The position numbers were made by a program, and so were the translations under genes. 55,373 bases of DNA. Source: Acanthamoeba lenticulata. Taxonomy: Eukaryota; Discosea; Longamoebia; Acanthamoebidae. The notes under the pieces were generated by a model, which searched no databases, was not told the origin of the DNA, and saw nothing but the letters and a program-made list of their open reading frames with translations. Below are positions 22,253 through 35,800 of this stretch, one piece after another; position 1 is the stretch's first letter; each line of letters starts with the position of its first letter. Location: positions 1 through 55,373 of the forward strand of contig NAVB01000992.1 of NCBI GenBank assembly GCA_002179805.1, written 5' to 3'.

Positions 22253-22494
22253 CTTCAGTCTGGTTTTTTTCTTTTTCTTTTTCTTCCATGCGGTGATTTT
22301 CTCCTTTGATTTTTTTTTCGGCGGAGACCAAAAGAGGGAATTTAGAGCGTCCCACCCCTGCTGCAGCAGTCGGGTTGCTCGGGTGTGGCCGCACGGCAAT
22401 CCTGCCGCGTTCAATTGACTCGCGCAACACTTGCTCGTCAAAATCACCCCTCGACAGCTTGGCTGCCGCAGCGGCAGCGGGTCTGACGGAAATC
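22253..22494. promoter_or_regulatory. Divergent promoter region (YbaB-like / ABCD transporter)
   Basis: The 242 bp between the two start codons contain a pyrimidine tract (22262-22290, T/C only apart from two G) and a second T-rich run (22306-22320). The transporter frame stays open upstream to 22306, so part of this region could be coding if translation starts there, but that extension resembles no transporter N-terminus. Confidence 0.5.
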
Positions 22495-25400
22495 ATGGAA
22501 AAGGCCAATCTCACCAACCTGATGAGAAAATTGGGCCAACGAGCCCGGCATTGCGCTCCACCGTTCCTCTCGCTCAAGACTTATCCCGTCATTGGGCCCA
22601 TCCTTTTTGAATCGCTTCGTGCGCTGTGGGCTCGCAAGGAGCAAGTGACGGCCATCTCTGCCGTTACGGTCAGTGCCATCTATCTGTGGAAGAAATGGAA
22701 GGCTGTGCTGGTAGGTGAGAAGGCCAAGCGATCCTCCTCCAAATCGTTGCAGGCGAGAGGGCGAGGCACCGAAGGGGGCACCTCGATCGTGATGGTTGAC
22801 GGCACCTTCTTTAGACGGCTATGGCGTCTCCTCAAGATCCTCTACCCTTCTCTGCACTCCAACGAATCTCTCGTCACTTCTCTTCTGACCCTACTCCTCC
22901 TCGCCCGCACTTTGCTCAGCCTCAAGATTGCTGAGGCCATGGGCTATAACGCCAAATGCCTCGTGCAACGCAAGCTTGACCGTTTCATCTTCGGCGTCAT
23001 TGCCCTCGGCATCGTTGCCATCCCTACCGTCATCGTCAATTCCGGCGTGGCCTACTTTACCCAGATGTTGTCTCTTCTATATCGCCGGCGATTGAGCAGG
23101 CACGTGCACAAGATGTATCTTTCTGATCTGGCCTTTTACAAGGCTAATTTTGGCGGCAACATCGACAACATGTACGTGTTTACTACCTCTTTCTCTTTTT
23201 GACAAAAATTATTTTATTTTATTTTATTTTATTTTCAAGTATTATCTCATCAATGTGCCGGGATAAGATTTAAAATTCTGATGAGTTTATTGCGGCCACA
23301 GAGACCAGCGTGTGGCACAAGACATCGAACGGTTTTCGTCCTACCTGGCCAACCTCTACGGCAACGTCTTCAAGCCCGTTACAGACCTGGCTCTCTTCAC
23401 CTCCAAGGCACGTCACCTATGACCCCGTCCGCGTGCGCTCATCAGGATCATCCTGACCCGATTCGCGGGGCGTCTCGTCACAACAGCTGAGTGCCGTGAT
23501 AGGGTATCGCGGTCCTCTCCTCATGTACCTCTACTACATTCTGAGCGGTCTGTTTTTGCGCTGGGTTATGCCTCCCTTCCCCAAGGTACGGCCCTTCCCT
23601 CCCTCTCCGAGCAGCAGCCGCCCTCCTGTCCCCTCTGATGCCGGGCCCGGCGTAGTGAGCTCACCGCCTACTGTCCGTCTTGATGGGACCTCCTACCGGT
23701 ATTTGTGTGGGCGGTCGCGGTCGCTTGGGTGGGGGGGGGGATCAGCTCACGGCCCACCAGCAGCGGCTCGAGGGCGACTTCCGCCTCCGACACTCGCGGC
23801 TCATTGGCAACAGCGAGGAGGTGGCTTTCCTTCGTGGCTCGACGCGAGAACGGCAGATCATTAACTCAGCGTTTGATCGCCTCTACGCTCACGCGGGCAA
23901 CATCTTCAGGAAGCAGGCCCTCGTCTCGAGTTCGTTTTTTCGTTCTTCTTCCATTTTTGCCTATTTCTTTGTTTATTTCTAACGGCGGATGGTGGCGGCA
24001 GTCGTGGACGAGCTCCTGGTCAAGTATGGCGCAACCATGGTAGGTTATTCGGTAGTGGCGTTCCCAGTCTTTGGCGGCACCTACAAGACCAGGCTCGCTG
24101 GTGCGTGCCTGCGCGACTGCCATTAAATTTATTTTATTTATTTTTGTTGTTTTGTTTTGTTTTGTTTTTGTTATTTTGCTTACATTCTCCGCATGCCCCT
24201 GGAGCTCACCCTTTCCTCTCACTATTCATCACGACGGCGCACAGGCTGGTCACAGATGGGCGAGCTGCCATTCCGCGAGGCGGATTCGCTGCAGTCGGAA
24301 ATCGCGGCGTCCGTGACCGGCGACTACGTGCGGAACACACAGATCCTCATCAATCTGGCTCGGTACACGCGCGCGCACACCCATCAAGGCGTGGTTCTAT
24401 GCAGAGGGTGTCTCGTGGTGCCACATTATCTGTGCTCATATGTGTTCACCGTCTCGCGTCGTCCTCCACAGCGCCATCGGACGGTTGGTGATGCTGCACA
24501 AAGAGATCAACCTGCTTGCTGGCTACACCGGGAGGTGCGTTTTCTATCTTCAATTGTTTGTCAAACTTCATCGACTGATTCGCGATTGTGGCCGTTCGAC
24601 AGAGTGTGGGACCTGCTGGCGCTGCTGGAGACGCTCCAGGAGAAGAGCATCGCGCCCCGCAAGGGCATTCAGAGCGGGAGCGACTCGTCGGGGAGCGATG
24701 TCGGTGTCGGCCGAGAGGATGATATCGCCACACACGAGCCCGATCTCCGTGGCGAGTACGAAGAAAGCGACCACACCAAGCTGGAGGACGTCTCCATCGT
24801 GACCCCCGACGGCCTCGTCCTCGTCGAAGGTTCTTTTCTTTTTCTTTTCCTCCATTTTCCCTTTCCTGCTCAACAAGGCCGCCCTTTCATCCCCATTCGT
24901 TGCCTCACTCACCTCTTTCTCACTCACTCTACATTTTACTTGTAAAGGTCTGACCTTTGACCTGCCCTATGGCAAGAACCTCCTAATCTACGGCCCCAAT
25001 GGTAATTTTCGCTTGTCCTTGTTGTTAATTTACTTTTCTGGCAATAACGGTCGACTCAACGTTGTTGGCCGCCACACGCGCGCATGGCTGAACGCGGCGT
25101 TTGTTTTTCCTGTTGTCTTTGGGGCGGCGGTGCGCGTGCCAGGCTCGGGGAAGAGCAGCCTTTTCCGTGTGCTCTCTGGGCTGTGGCCGCTGGAACGAGG
25201 CCGCATCACGCGGCTGCCGGCGGAGGACATCCTGTTCATCCCGCAGCAGCCCTACCTCTCGTATGGGTCGCTCCGGGATCAGGTCATCTACCCTCACTCG
25301 CCCCGCGACCTGGAGGCCAAGGGTACCCCAATTCTCATCGTCATCATCATCGTCATCATCATCCCCGCCATTATCGCTGCTCCGTATTATATAATGAAAA

Positions 25401-26094
25401 TTAACATCTCCCTTGGCTCCTCCTCCTCCTCCTCCTTGTCCAAGGCACGACGACCGAGCAGCTGGAGAGCATCATGCACAGCCTCAACCTCTACTACCTG
25501 GTGCAGCGTGAGGGCTGGGACAAGATCGCCGATTGGAACGAGGCCCTCTCTGGTGGCGAGAAGCAGAGGCTTGTCCTTGCACGGTGCGTGTCCCGCGCTC
25601 CCCTCTCATGCGTGTTTGCTTGGGGAGGAGAAGATTGGGGGGGGGGGGGAGCGGGTGGCCAAGGCAGCAATGACCGGCGCCAGCCTTGGCCAAGGCAGCA
25701 ATGACCGGCGCCAGAGGGGAGCTCACACACCAGGTGTAATTTTTTCTTCACAGACTATTGTATCACAACCCGCGGTTGGCGGTGATGGACGAGTGTACAT
25801 CAGCAGTCTCTTCCGAGGTGGAGTCCTTCATCTACCACGAGATGAAGCGAAGGTAGGATAGACCGCATTTTTCTTGGGTGTCCGGAGGTTATGACCTGTG
25901 GGATGGCGGGGACTAACGCCTTATCACCATCGTGTACGCGCAGGAACATCTCGTGTATAACAGTCAGCCATCGACGGAGGGTCTTGTGGCGGTTTCACGA
26001 CTTCTTGCTGCAGCTGCACGGCGATGGGACGTGGGACTGGCAACAAATCGACCAGAAGAAAGAGGAGGCTTTCAAGAACAACTACGCCTACTAG
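22495..26094 (+). CDS. ABC half transporter, ABCD (peroxisomal fatty acyl) type
   Basis: ABCD proteins move fatty acyl-CoA esters or related compounds into peroxisomes as dimers of half transporters. Thirteen exons: 22495-23171, 23302-23407, 23487-23585, 23746-23929, 24002-24100, 24245-24362, 24472-24534, 24603-24829, 24948-25001, 25143-25322, 25445-25583, 25754-25852 and 25944-26094. They sum to 2,196 nt and encode 731 aa. The N-terminal half is the transmembrane domain, with hydrophobic segments near [15 protein letters not shown] and [30 protein letters not shown], and an EAA-like segment [14 protein letters not shown]. The nucleotide-binding domain has Walker A GPNGSGKSS, the ABCD-typical [20 protein letters not shown], signature LSGGEKQR, Walker [13 protein letters not shown] and a switch histidine in TVSHR, then [10 protein letters not shown]. 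Catalytic residues are all present. The third exon is preceded by a probable GC-AG intron (23408-23486). Substrate is not predictable from sequence. Confidence 0.93.
23209..23235. repeat. (TTTTA)n pentanucleotide microsatellite
   Basis: About five copies of ATTTT lie inside the first intron of the ABC transporter gene. It is a simple low-complexity tract with no evident function. Confidence 0.85.
25657..25714 (+). repeat. 27-bp direct repeat, two copies, in an ABC transporter intron
   Basis: Identical 27-bp copies lie at 25657-25683 and 25688-25714, beginning GGCCAAGGCAGCAATG and ending GGCGCCAG, separated by CCTT. Both are inside the intron 25584-25753. They probably arose by replication slippage; each contains the palindrome GGCGCC. 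Confidence 0.9.
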
Positions 26095-26291
26095 CCAAAG
26101 TGTTGGCAGGTTTTATTTATTCAAATAAAAAAACATAATTTAATTATTAATTATTTTTTATTGGGCTTACTTGTGGAACATGAAGTTAGGTGAGAGAGAG
26201 AACTCTCGGGCTAAGAGGGAACCGAGAGATGGGGTATTGACATAGAAGAGGAGGAGAGGGTTTGAAGGCCCTCTCACACCCGAGTGAGCGC
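26095..26291. terminator. Convergent 3' ends of the ABC transporter and giant repeat-protein genes
   Basis: The transporter stop is followed by AATAAA at about 26124-26129 on the plus strand, in an A/T-rich tract. On the minus strand, TTTATT at 26156-26161 reads as AATAAA about 130 nt after the giant gene's stop codon. Two opposing polyadenylation signals within about 40 bp fit tail-to-tail transcription units. Confidence 0.65.
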
Positions 26292-26819
26292 TTAGTTGAT
26301 CTTGACCCACTCCACGGGCGTGGTCTGGAGCGGGGTCGAGCTGCTTCCGAGGACACCGACGCGCGTGCGCGGAGAGTACATGTAGATGAAGATGTCGTCC
26401 GAGTAGAGGTACTCAGTGTAGAAGTTGACCTGGGCCGTGGACATGTCACGGCCGTTGTACAAGTTACCGTTGGGACCGGCGCCGATAACGTTGATCAGAT
26501 CCTCGAAGTCCCAGAAGGCGATGATCTTGTCCTCAGAGGAGCCCTTGAGGATGATGATGTCACCGATCTGGTAGTTGGTGGTGGAGATGCGTGACACCAT
26601 CGGGAGGTCGAGGTTGATCGGCTCAAGCTGGTAGAAGGCGCCACCAGGCAGAGAAAGCTCGAAGTAATCCTCGGCCGAGCTGAGATCGACGCCCGTGATG
26701 GCGAAGCGGTAGAGGTGCTGAGCCAGCGGGTCAGAGTTGTCGGCGTTGAAGGCATCGAGGAAATTGACGGGCTTGTTGCTGCCATCAAGGCCAGGGTAGG
26801 CGAAGGCGAACGGCTTGTC
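26292..26819 (-). other. Non-repetitive C-terminal domain of the giant protein (175 aa)
   Basis: The 12-residue pattern stops at the sequence RLALHDKPFAFAYPGLDGS. What follows is rich in Tyr, Phe, Asp and Ile, with segments such as FLDAFNADNSDPLAQHLYRF, YQIGDIIILKG, KIIAFWDFEDL and YSDDIFIYMYSPRTR. The composition is unlike the repeat region, which has very few aromatic residues. It could cap the solenoid or bind a partner. No family recognised. Confidence 0.75.
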
Positions 26820-29800
26820 GTGGAGCGCCAGGCGGCCACCGACCGAGACCTCACCGGCCAACCGAACGTCGCCATCGACGGTGAGGTCGTCGTTGACAGA
26901 GATGTCGGAGTTGACTATCAGGTTGTTGTTGAGCGTGAGCTCGCCGAACAGGGTCAGCTCGCCGTTGATGGTCACATCCGTAGAGACGTAGACATCAGAG
27001 CCGAACGAGGCCCCGCCCTGCACATAGAGCCGGTTCTGGGCAAACAGGTTGTTGTTCACCGTGGCGGATCCGCTCACCGAGAGAGTCTGTGTCGTGGTGG
27101 TGAAGTCGACCACCAGATTGTTGGAGACACGAGCATTGGTGAAGTAGGCCGTCTGCGTGACGGTCAACATTTGGTCGACCAGAACAGAACCCGAGATGGC
27201 GGCATTGCGGGTCAGGAAGAAGTCCCTGTTGCCGAAAATGTCGGCGACAACGTTGAGGGTTTCGATGTCGGCGTAGTCGAGCGAAGTGGTGCCATTGACC
27301 TGGAGAAGGCCCGCAACGGTGGTGTCGGAGTTGAGCAGCGTGGTGCCCTCAACTTCCAGAGAGGTAAGGACGTTCAGGTAATCAATGGTAGCCTCGCTCG
27401 AGACCCGAAGCGGGCTCTTGAGCAAGGTGTTTTGGTCGACGGTGAGAGCGCCGTACAGGAACGTGGTGCCCGCCACTTCGAGGGATTTAGCGATCGAGAC
27501 ATCTTGGCCGACCGAAACTCCGCCAGCGACGGTGAGTCGGTTGCCGAAAGTGGCCACGCTATTGACCGAGAAAGCGCCGTTGATGGCCGTTGGGCCGGAG
27601 ACATAGAGGGGGCCGAGCGAGGTAGCGCCCTGGACCAGAAGGGTGTTGAGCGAGGTCACGCCGGTGACGCTCAGCATGTCTTGCATCGTGACGTCGCCCG
27701 TCACGAGAAGTTTGTTGTCGACGACGACGCGGCCCAGCAGGCTGCTCACGCCGGAGACGGTCAAGTCAGCGAGGAGCGAAGCGTCGCTATGGACGACGAG
27801 GTGGCCGCCGCCAGAGCCGGTTGCCCGCTTGCGTGAGCTGAGGCCAATCGTGAGGTCGGCGTTAACTTCAACATCGGCGCGGAACTGAGACTCGCCAGCA
27901 ACGTCGAGGGTCTGCTGCAGCGAAGTGGCACGGAGGACGGTGAGGCGGTTCAGGGTCGTGCCGCCATCGACAGTGAGATCGGCGAAGGCGCGGATGTCGC
28001 CCGAGAAGCGAGCCTGCTGACCAACATCGAGCTGACCGAGGATCTCCACGTTGCTCTTGAAGTGAGCAAGCTCGTCAACCGAGAGGTGGCCAAGCAAGCT
28101 TGTGAGCGAAAGCACGGAGAGATGACGCCTGATGGTCGCGTCGCCATCAACCGTCAAGTCGGCGGTGACGTGGGCGGTGCCCGTGATATCGGTATTGCGC
28201 AGCGAGGTCAGGCCATCAACGTTGAGGGCGTTGTGGAGGCGGGTCCTGTGGTGGACAGTCAGCTCGTTGCCGACGCTGAGCGTGCGGGTGAGCGTGGCGT
28301 CGCCGATGATCTCCAGGTCGTTGAGGAGTGAGGTGACGCCCGAGACGTGGAGACGGGTGGCGTAGGTGTCTTGCTTGAGGGTCGCGTCGCCAGCGACCGA
28401 GAGGCCACTGAGGAAGCGCGCCAACAGAGTGACATCGAGCGAGCCGGACACGGCGACACTCTTGACCTCAAGGTCGCCATTCAGGGTGGCGTCGGCCGCC
28501 ACGATCAGGGACGAGTCCACGGTGAGGCGGCTGCGCATGTAAGCGGGCAGGCCCACGGAAAGCGAGCCAGCGATGTCCGCCTTACCACGGAGGCTCGTGG
28601 CCTGGGCGACGTAGAGATCAGCGAGGGTGGTACTGCCAGAGGCGCGGAGAGAGCCCACGGTGGTGCTGCCGGTGACGACGGCGCGCTCAGCAGTGATGAG
28701 GCCACTGAAGGTGGAGTCACCACCGACGGAGAGGTCGCGGTTGAGAGAGGCAGCGCCGATGACGCGCAAGTCTTGACCAACGGTGAGGTCCTGACGGAGG
28801 CTGACGATGTTCGTGACGGTGAGGGAGTTGTTGACGAAGACACTGTCTCCGAACGTGGTCGCGCCATCAACGGTGAGACCAGCCATGAGGTGCGAGTCGT
28901 CAAAGACGGTCAGGGAGGAGCCGAGGCTGGTGAGGCCATCAACAAGCAACTGGCCGCCGGTCTGGAGGTTGCCGGAGGCGAAGACACGGCCGCCGATATC
29001 GATACTCTGGCTGGCGTGGAGCTTGGTGACGAACGTGTCAGCTAACACGGTCAGGTCCTTCTTGATGGAGACACTGTCACGGAAGCGGGCCAAGCCGTTC
29101 ACGGCACTGGCACCCTTGAGCAGGGAGTCGCCTGTTACGACGAGGTTCTTGCCAACCGAGAGGTCCCAGTCAGCCCATGTGGTGCCGTAGATCACGACAT
29201 CCTCATCGACGAAGAAGTTGCCCTGGACGTGGGCGTTCTTGATAACGCGGAGATCACCGACCGAGGCGTTGGCCTCGACGAAGAGATTCTGCGCGATGCT
29301 AACCGACGAGATAACGCTCAGGCTGCCGTCGACGCTAGCGCCGCCACGGACAGCGAGATCCGTGCCGATCGTGACGTCAGTGGCGAAGTCGGCCGAAGCG
29401 GCAGTAATGGACGCGGCGAACTCGGCAGCGTTGGCAACCGAGAGGGTGGACCTGAGCTCAGCCGGACCAGTGACATCGAGGATTTCGCCAACCCTGAGGT
29501 TGTTGGCAGCGTTGACGTCGCCCACGAGATAGGAGGCGCCCGAAACCGCAATGTCGTCATTGACAGAGACGGCACCCTCGAAGTGGGTTCCACCCACAAC
29601 GGAGAGGCCGGCTAAGAAATCGACGTCACCGACAACGGAGAGAGTGGAGCCGAGGCTGGTGGCCTTCTCGACAGCCAGGTTGTCGCCGACGTGGAGGTCG
29701 GTGAGGGCCGACAGAAGACCCTTGACGTAGACGTCCGAGAGGGCGTTAATGGTAGCTGCCGCGGTGATGTTACCGCCGACTGACAAGTCGCCGGACAGGA

Positions 29801-32800
29801 GAATGCCGTCGTCAACCGTGAGAGTACCCATCACGTGGGCATCGTCGCCCACCGAGAGATCCTTCCTGACAAGGAGATCCTCAGCGATCGTGGTGTCGGC
29901 ACGAACAGAGAGCACGCCGCTAAGAGTGGTCTTGCCGGCGACGGACAGGCGGGCCTGCAGGGTGGCATCTTCAGCAACTAAGAGTGTGGTGCCGAGGCTG
30001 GTGGCCTTCTCCACAAAGAGGTTGCCATCGGTGCGCACGTCGCCGCGCACGGACACTTCACCATGAATGCTGGTGTTATTCTCGACGCGCAGCTGGCCGG
30101 CGATTTGCACATTGGCGCCGACAGCCATGTCCTCGGCGAACGACGACTGGCCATCGACGTAGATACCGTCGCGCAGCTCGGTGAACTTGTCCACCTTGAG
30201 TTCACCGCCGACAAGCACGGCAGAAAGCGCGCGAACATCGCCCTGAAGGGTGGAGGTCTCCATGACAGTCACTGAGTGCGACACTACAGCGTTGGCGTCG
30301 ACGAGAAGGTCGGAGGCGAGAGTGGTCTCGCCCACAACGAAGAGCTTAGAGCCGAGGCTCGTGGCCTTCTCGACGACAAGCTCACCATTGACGTGAGCAT
30401 GACCAAGCGCCGACAGGAGACCCGAGACAGAGACATCAGCGAGCGCGTAGACGTTGCCGTCCACACGAAGCGAGTCCTCGAGCGACACAGCGCCTCCGAT
30501 GCGAGCCTCCCTCGACACGTCAAGCGCGCCTTCGACGAAGGCATTGCGTCCGATGACGGCGTCGTTGTTGACTGACAGGTCGAAACCGACGCTAACGAGG
30601 CCAGTAATGGAAGCATCGGCGTCGACCCAGAGCTGGTTCCAGAGGTTGGTGGCGCCATCGACGTCGAGGCTCGAGAGGAGGCTCACGTGGCCAACAACAG
30701 AAAGCGTCTGGCCGAGGCTGGTGGCCTTCTCGACGAACAACATGCCGTCGGTGTGCACGTCGCCGCGCACGGAGATCTCGCCGCGGATGCTCGTGTCCTG
30801 CTCAACGAGCAGCTCGCCAGCAATGTGCACATTGGCGCCCGCCGTGATGTCCTCAGCAAACGATGAAAGGCCGTCGACGTAGAGACCGTCGCGCAGCTCG
30901 GTGAACTTGTCCACGCGCAGCTCGCCGCCGACAAGCACGTCGGAATAGGTGCGCACGATGCCCTCGAGCGTGGATGTCTCCTCGACCGTGAGCGACTGCG
31001 ACACAACCGCGTCGGCGTTGACGAGCAGGTCGTTCGCGAGCGTGGTCTCGCCCACGACGTAGAGGGTCTGGCCGAGGCTGGTGGCCTTCTCCACCAACAA
31101 CATGCCGTCGGTGCGCATGTCGCCGCGAACAGTGGCTGCTCCCGTGACAGTGAAATTGGTGCCGACAGTGGCCGAGCCGTCGACGCTGAGGTCGGCGTTG
31201 ACCAGCATGTCAGCCTCGAACGTTGACTGGCCGACGACGCTGAGAGTCGATCGCAGGAGAGTGGCCTGCGTCACGTCCAACTGGCCAGAGACAAGCACGT
31301 TCGACTGGGCATACACGACGCCAGCCACGGTGGCTGTCTCGCTGACTGTGAGCGACCTGGTCACGTGCGCGTCCGCGCTGACGAGGAGGTCGTCGGCGAG
31401 TGTGGTCTCGCCCACGACGAAGAGCTTAGAGCCGAGGCTCGTGGCCTTCTCGACGACAAGCTCGCCATTGACGTGAGCATGACCAAGCGCCGACAGGAGA
31501 CCCGAGACAGAGACATCAGCGAGCGCGTAGATGTTGCCATCCACACGCAGCGAGTCCTCGAGCGACACAGCGCCTCCGATGCGAGCCTCGCCTGACACGT
31601 CAAGCGCGCCCTCGACGAAGGCATTGCGTCCGATGACGGCGTCGTTGTTGACTGAAAGATCGCTGCCAACGCTGGCGATACCGGTGATAGTAGCATCGGC
31701 GTCGACATAGAGCTGGTTCCAGAGGTTGGTGGCACCATCGACGTCGAGGCTCGACAGGAGGCTCACGTGGCCAACAACAGAAAGCGTCTGGCCGAGGCTG
31801 GTGGCCTTCTCGACGAACAACATGCCGTCGGTGTGCACGTCGCCGCGCACGGAGATCTCGCCGCGGATGCTCGTGTCCTGTTCGACGAGCAGCTCGCCAG
31901 AGATTTGCACATTGGCGCCAACAGCCATGTCCTCGGCGAACGAAGACTGGCCATCGACGTAGAGACCGTCGCGCAGCTCGGTGAACTTGTCCACGCGCAG
32001 CTCGCCGCCGACAAGCACGTCGGAATAGGTGCGCACGATGCCCTCGAGCGTGGATGTCTCCTCGACCGTGAGCGACCTGGTCACGTGAGCATCAGCGTTG
32101 ACGAGCAGGTCATCATCGAGCGTGGTCTCGCCCTCAACAAAGAGCGTCTGGCCGAGGCTCGTGGCCTTCTCCACAGAGAGAGAGCCATCGGTGCGCACGT
32201 CGCCGCGCACCGACACAGAGTCGTGGACGAACAGGTCGTCCGACACCGTGGCCGAAGTGAGCACGTGCAAGTCGTCATGGAGGGTCGACTGGCCCACAAC
32301 GTTGAGCCTGTCAGCGATGAGGGCCTGACCAACAACCTCGAGGTCGCCGCCGATGGAGGCATCGCGAACGATGACGGTGTCGCGAGCGACAGAGAGGTCG
32401 TTGTTGGCGAACACGTCGCCGTCAAGAGTGGACTTGCCGGTGACACGCGCGTTGGCGTTGACCAGAAGGTCCGACTGCAGAGTGGTCTCGCCCACAACAA
32501 AGAGTCTATGACCGAGGCTGGTGGCCTTGCCGACGAAGAGAGAGTCGTCAGTGTGCACGTTGCCGCGAACAGTGGCTGCTCCCGCGACGGTGAGGTCGGT
32601 GCCGACAGTGGCCGAGCCGTCGACGCTGAGGTCGGCGTTGACCAGCATGTCAGCCTCGAACGTTGACTGGCCGTCGACGCTGAGAGTCGACCGCAGGAGA
32701 GTGGCCTGCGTCACGTCCAACTGGCCAGAGACGAGCACGTTCGACTGGGCATACACGACGCCAGCCACGGTGGCTGTCTCGCTGACCGTGAGCGACCTGG

Positions 32801-35800
32801 TCACGTGAGCATCAGCGCTGACGAGGAGGTCATCGGCGAGAGTGGTCTCGCCCACGACGAAGAGCTTAGAGCCGAGGCTCGTGGCCTTCTCCACGCGCAG
32901 CTCGCCCTCGACATGAGCGTCGGACAGCGCTGACAGCAAGCCGGACACGGTGACCTGGGCGAGCGCGTAGACGTTGCCATCAATGCGCAGCGCGTCCTCG
33001 AGCGACACAGCGCCTCCGATGCGAGCCTCGCCTGACACGTCAAGCGCGCCCTCGACGAAGGCGTTGCGTCCGATGACGGCGTCGTTGTTGACTGAGAGAT
33101 CGCTGCCAACGCTGGCGATCCCGGTGATAGTAGCATCAGCGTCGACGTAGAGCTGGTTCCAGAGGTTGGTGGCACCATCGACGTCGAGGCCCGAGAGGAG
33201 GCTCACGTGGCCAACAACTTCGAGGGTCTGGCCGAGGCTCGTGGCCTTCTCCACGAACAACATGCCGTCGGTGTGTACGTCGCCGCGCACCGACACAGAG
33301 TCGTGGACGAACAGGTCGTCCGACACCGTGGCCGAAGTGAGCACGTGCAAGTCGTCATGGAGGGTCGACTGGCCCACAACGTTGAGCCTGTCAGCGATGA
33401 GGGCCTGGCCGATAACCTCGAGGTCGCCGCCGATGGAGGCATCGCGAACGATGACGGTGTCGCGGGCAACGGAAAGGTCGTTGTTGGCAAACACGTCGCC
33501 GTCAAGGGTTGACTTGCCGGTGACACGCGCGTTGGCGTTGACCAGAAGGTCCAACTGCAGAGTGGTCTCGCCCACAACAAAGAGGGTCTGGCCGAGGCTG
33601 GTGGCCTTCTCGACGAACAACATGCCGTCGGTGCGCACATTGCCGCGAACAGTGGCGGCGCGTGCGACAGTGAGGTCGGTGCCAACAGTGGCTGAGCCGT
33701 CGACGCTGAGGTCGGCATTGACCAGCATGTCAGCCTCGAACGTCGACTGGCCGACAACGCTGAGAGTCGACCGCAGATGAGTAGCCTCGGTGACGTCCAA
33801 CTGGCCAGAGACGAGCACGTTCGACTGGGCATACACGATGCCAGCCACGGTGGCTGTCTCGCTGACCGTGAGCGACCTGGTCACGTGAGCATCAGCGCTG
33901 ACGAGGAGGTCGTCGGCGAGAGTGGTCTCGCCCACAACGAAGAGCTTAGAGCCGAGGCTCGTGGCCTTCTCCACGCGCAGCTCGCCCTCGACATGAGCGT
34001 CGGACAGCGCTGACAGCAGACCGGACACGGTGACCTGGGCGAGCGCGTAGACGTTGCCGTCCACGCGCAGCGCGTCCTCGAGCGACACAGCGCCTCCGAC
34101 GCGAGCCTCGCCTGACACGTCAAGCGCGCCCTCGACGAAGGCATTGCGTCCAATGACGGCGTCGTTGTTGACTGAAAGATCGCTGCCAACGCTGGCGATA
34201 CCGGTGATAGTAGCATCGGCGTCGACATAGAGCTGGTTCCAGAGGTTGGTGGCACCATCGACGTCGAGGCCCGAGAGGAGGCTCACGTGGCCAACAACTT
34301 CGAGGGTCTGGCCGAGGCTCGTGGCCTTCTCCACGAACAACATGCCGTCGGTGCGGATGTCACCATCAATAGTGGCTAAGCCTGCAACAGTAAGGTCGGT
34401 GCCGACAGTAGCTGAGCCGTCGACGCTGAGGTCGGCGTTGACCAGCATGTCAGCCTCGAACGTTGACTGGCCGACAACGCTGAGAGTCGATCGCAGGAGA
34501 GTGGCCTGCGTCACGTCCAACTGGCCAGAAACAAGCACGTTCGACTGGGCATACACGACGCCAGCCACGGTGGCTGTCTCGCTGACTGTGAGTGACCTGG
34601 TCACGTGAGCATCAGCGTTGACGAGCAGGTCATCATCAAGCGTGGTCTCGCCCTCAACAAAGAGCGTCTGGCCGAGGCTCGTGGCCTTCTCCACAGAGAG
34701 AGAGCCATCGGTGCGCACGTCGCCGCGCACCGACACAGAGTCGTGGACGAACAGGTCGTCCGACACCGTGGCCGAAGTGAGCACGTGCAAGTCGTCATGG
34801 AGGGTCGACTGGCCCACAACGTTGAGCCTGTCAGCGATGAGGGCCTGACCAACAACCTCGAGGTCGCCGCCGATGGAGGCATCGCGAACGATGACGGTGT
34901 CGCGAGCGACAGAGAGGTCGTTGTTGGCGAACACGTCGCCGTCAAGAGTGGACTTGCCGGTGACACGCGCGTTGGCGTTGACCAAAACGTCATCTTCGAG
35001 CGTTGACTCGCCTACGACGAAAAGGTTTTGGCCGAGGCTGGTGGCCTTCTCCACGAAGAGAGAGCCGTCGGTGTGCACGTTGCCGCGAACAGTGGCTGCT
35101 CCCGCGACAGTAAAATTGGCGCCAACAGTGGCTGAGCCGTCGACGCTGAGGTCGGCGTTGACCAGCATGTCGGCCTCGAACGTCGACTGGCCGACAACGC
35201 TGAGAGTCGATCGCAGGAGAGTGGCCTGCGTCACGTCCAACTGGCCAGAGACAAGCACGTTCGACTGGGCATACACGACGCCAGCCACGGTGGCTGTCTC
35301 GCTGACCGTGAGCGACCTGGTCACGTGAGCATCAGCGCTGACGAGGAGGTCATCGGCGAGAGTGGTCTCGCCCACGACGAAGAGCTTAGAGCCGAGGCTC
35401 GTGGCCTTCTCCACGCGCAGCTCGCCCTCGACATGAGCGTCGGACAGCGCTGACAGCAAGCCGGACACGGTGACCTGGGCGAGCGCGTAGACGTTGCCAT
35501 CAATGCGCAGCGCGTCCTCGAGCGACACAGCGCCTCCGATGCGAGCCTCGCCTGACACGTCAAGCGAGCCCTCGACGAAGGCATTGCGGCCAACGAAGGC
35601 GTCGTTGTTGACTGAAAGATCGCGACCGACGCTGGCGATCCCGGTGATAGTAGCATCAGCGTCGACGTAGAGCTGGTTCCAGAGGTTGGTGGCACCATCG
35701 ACGTCGAGGCCCGAGAGGAGGCTCACGTGGCCAACAACCGAAAGCGTCTGGCCGAGGCTGGTGGCCTTCTCCACGAAGAGAGAGCCATCGGTGCTCACGT

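Noticed and set aside
22306..22494. N-terminal extension of the ABC transporter from an upstream ATG
   Set aside because: The frame is open, but the translated residues resemble no transporter N-terminus, and the extension would occupy most of the divergent promoter. The ATG at 22495 gives a normal-length protein.
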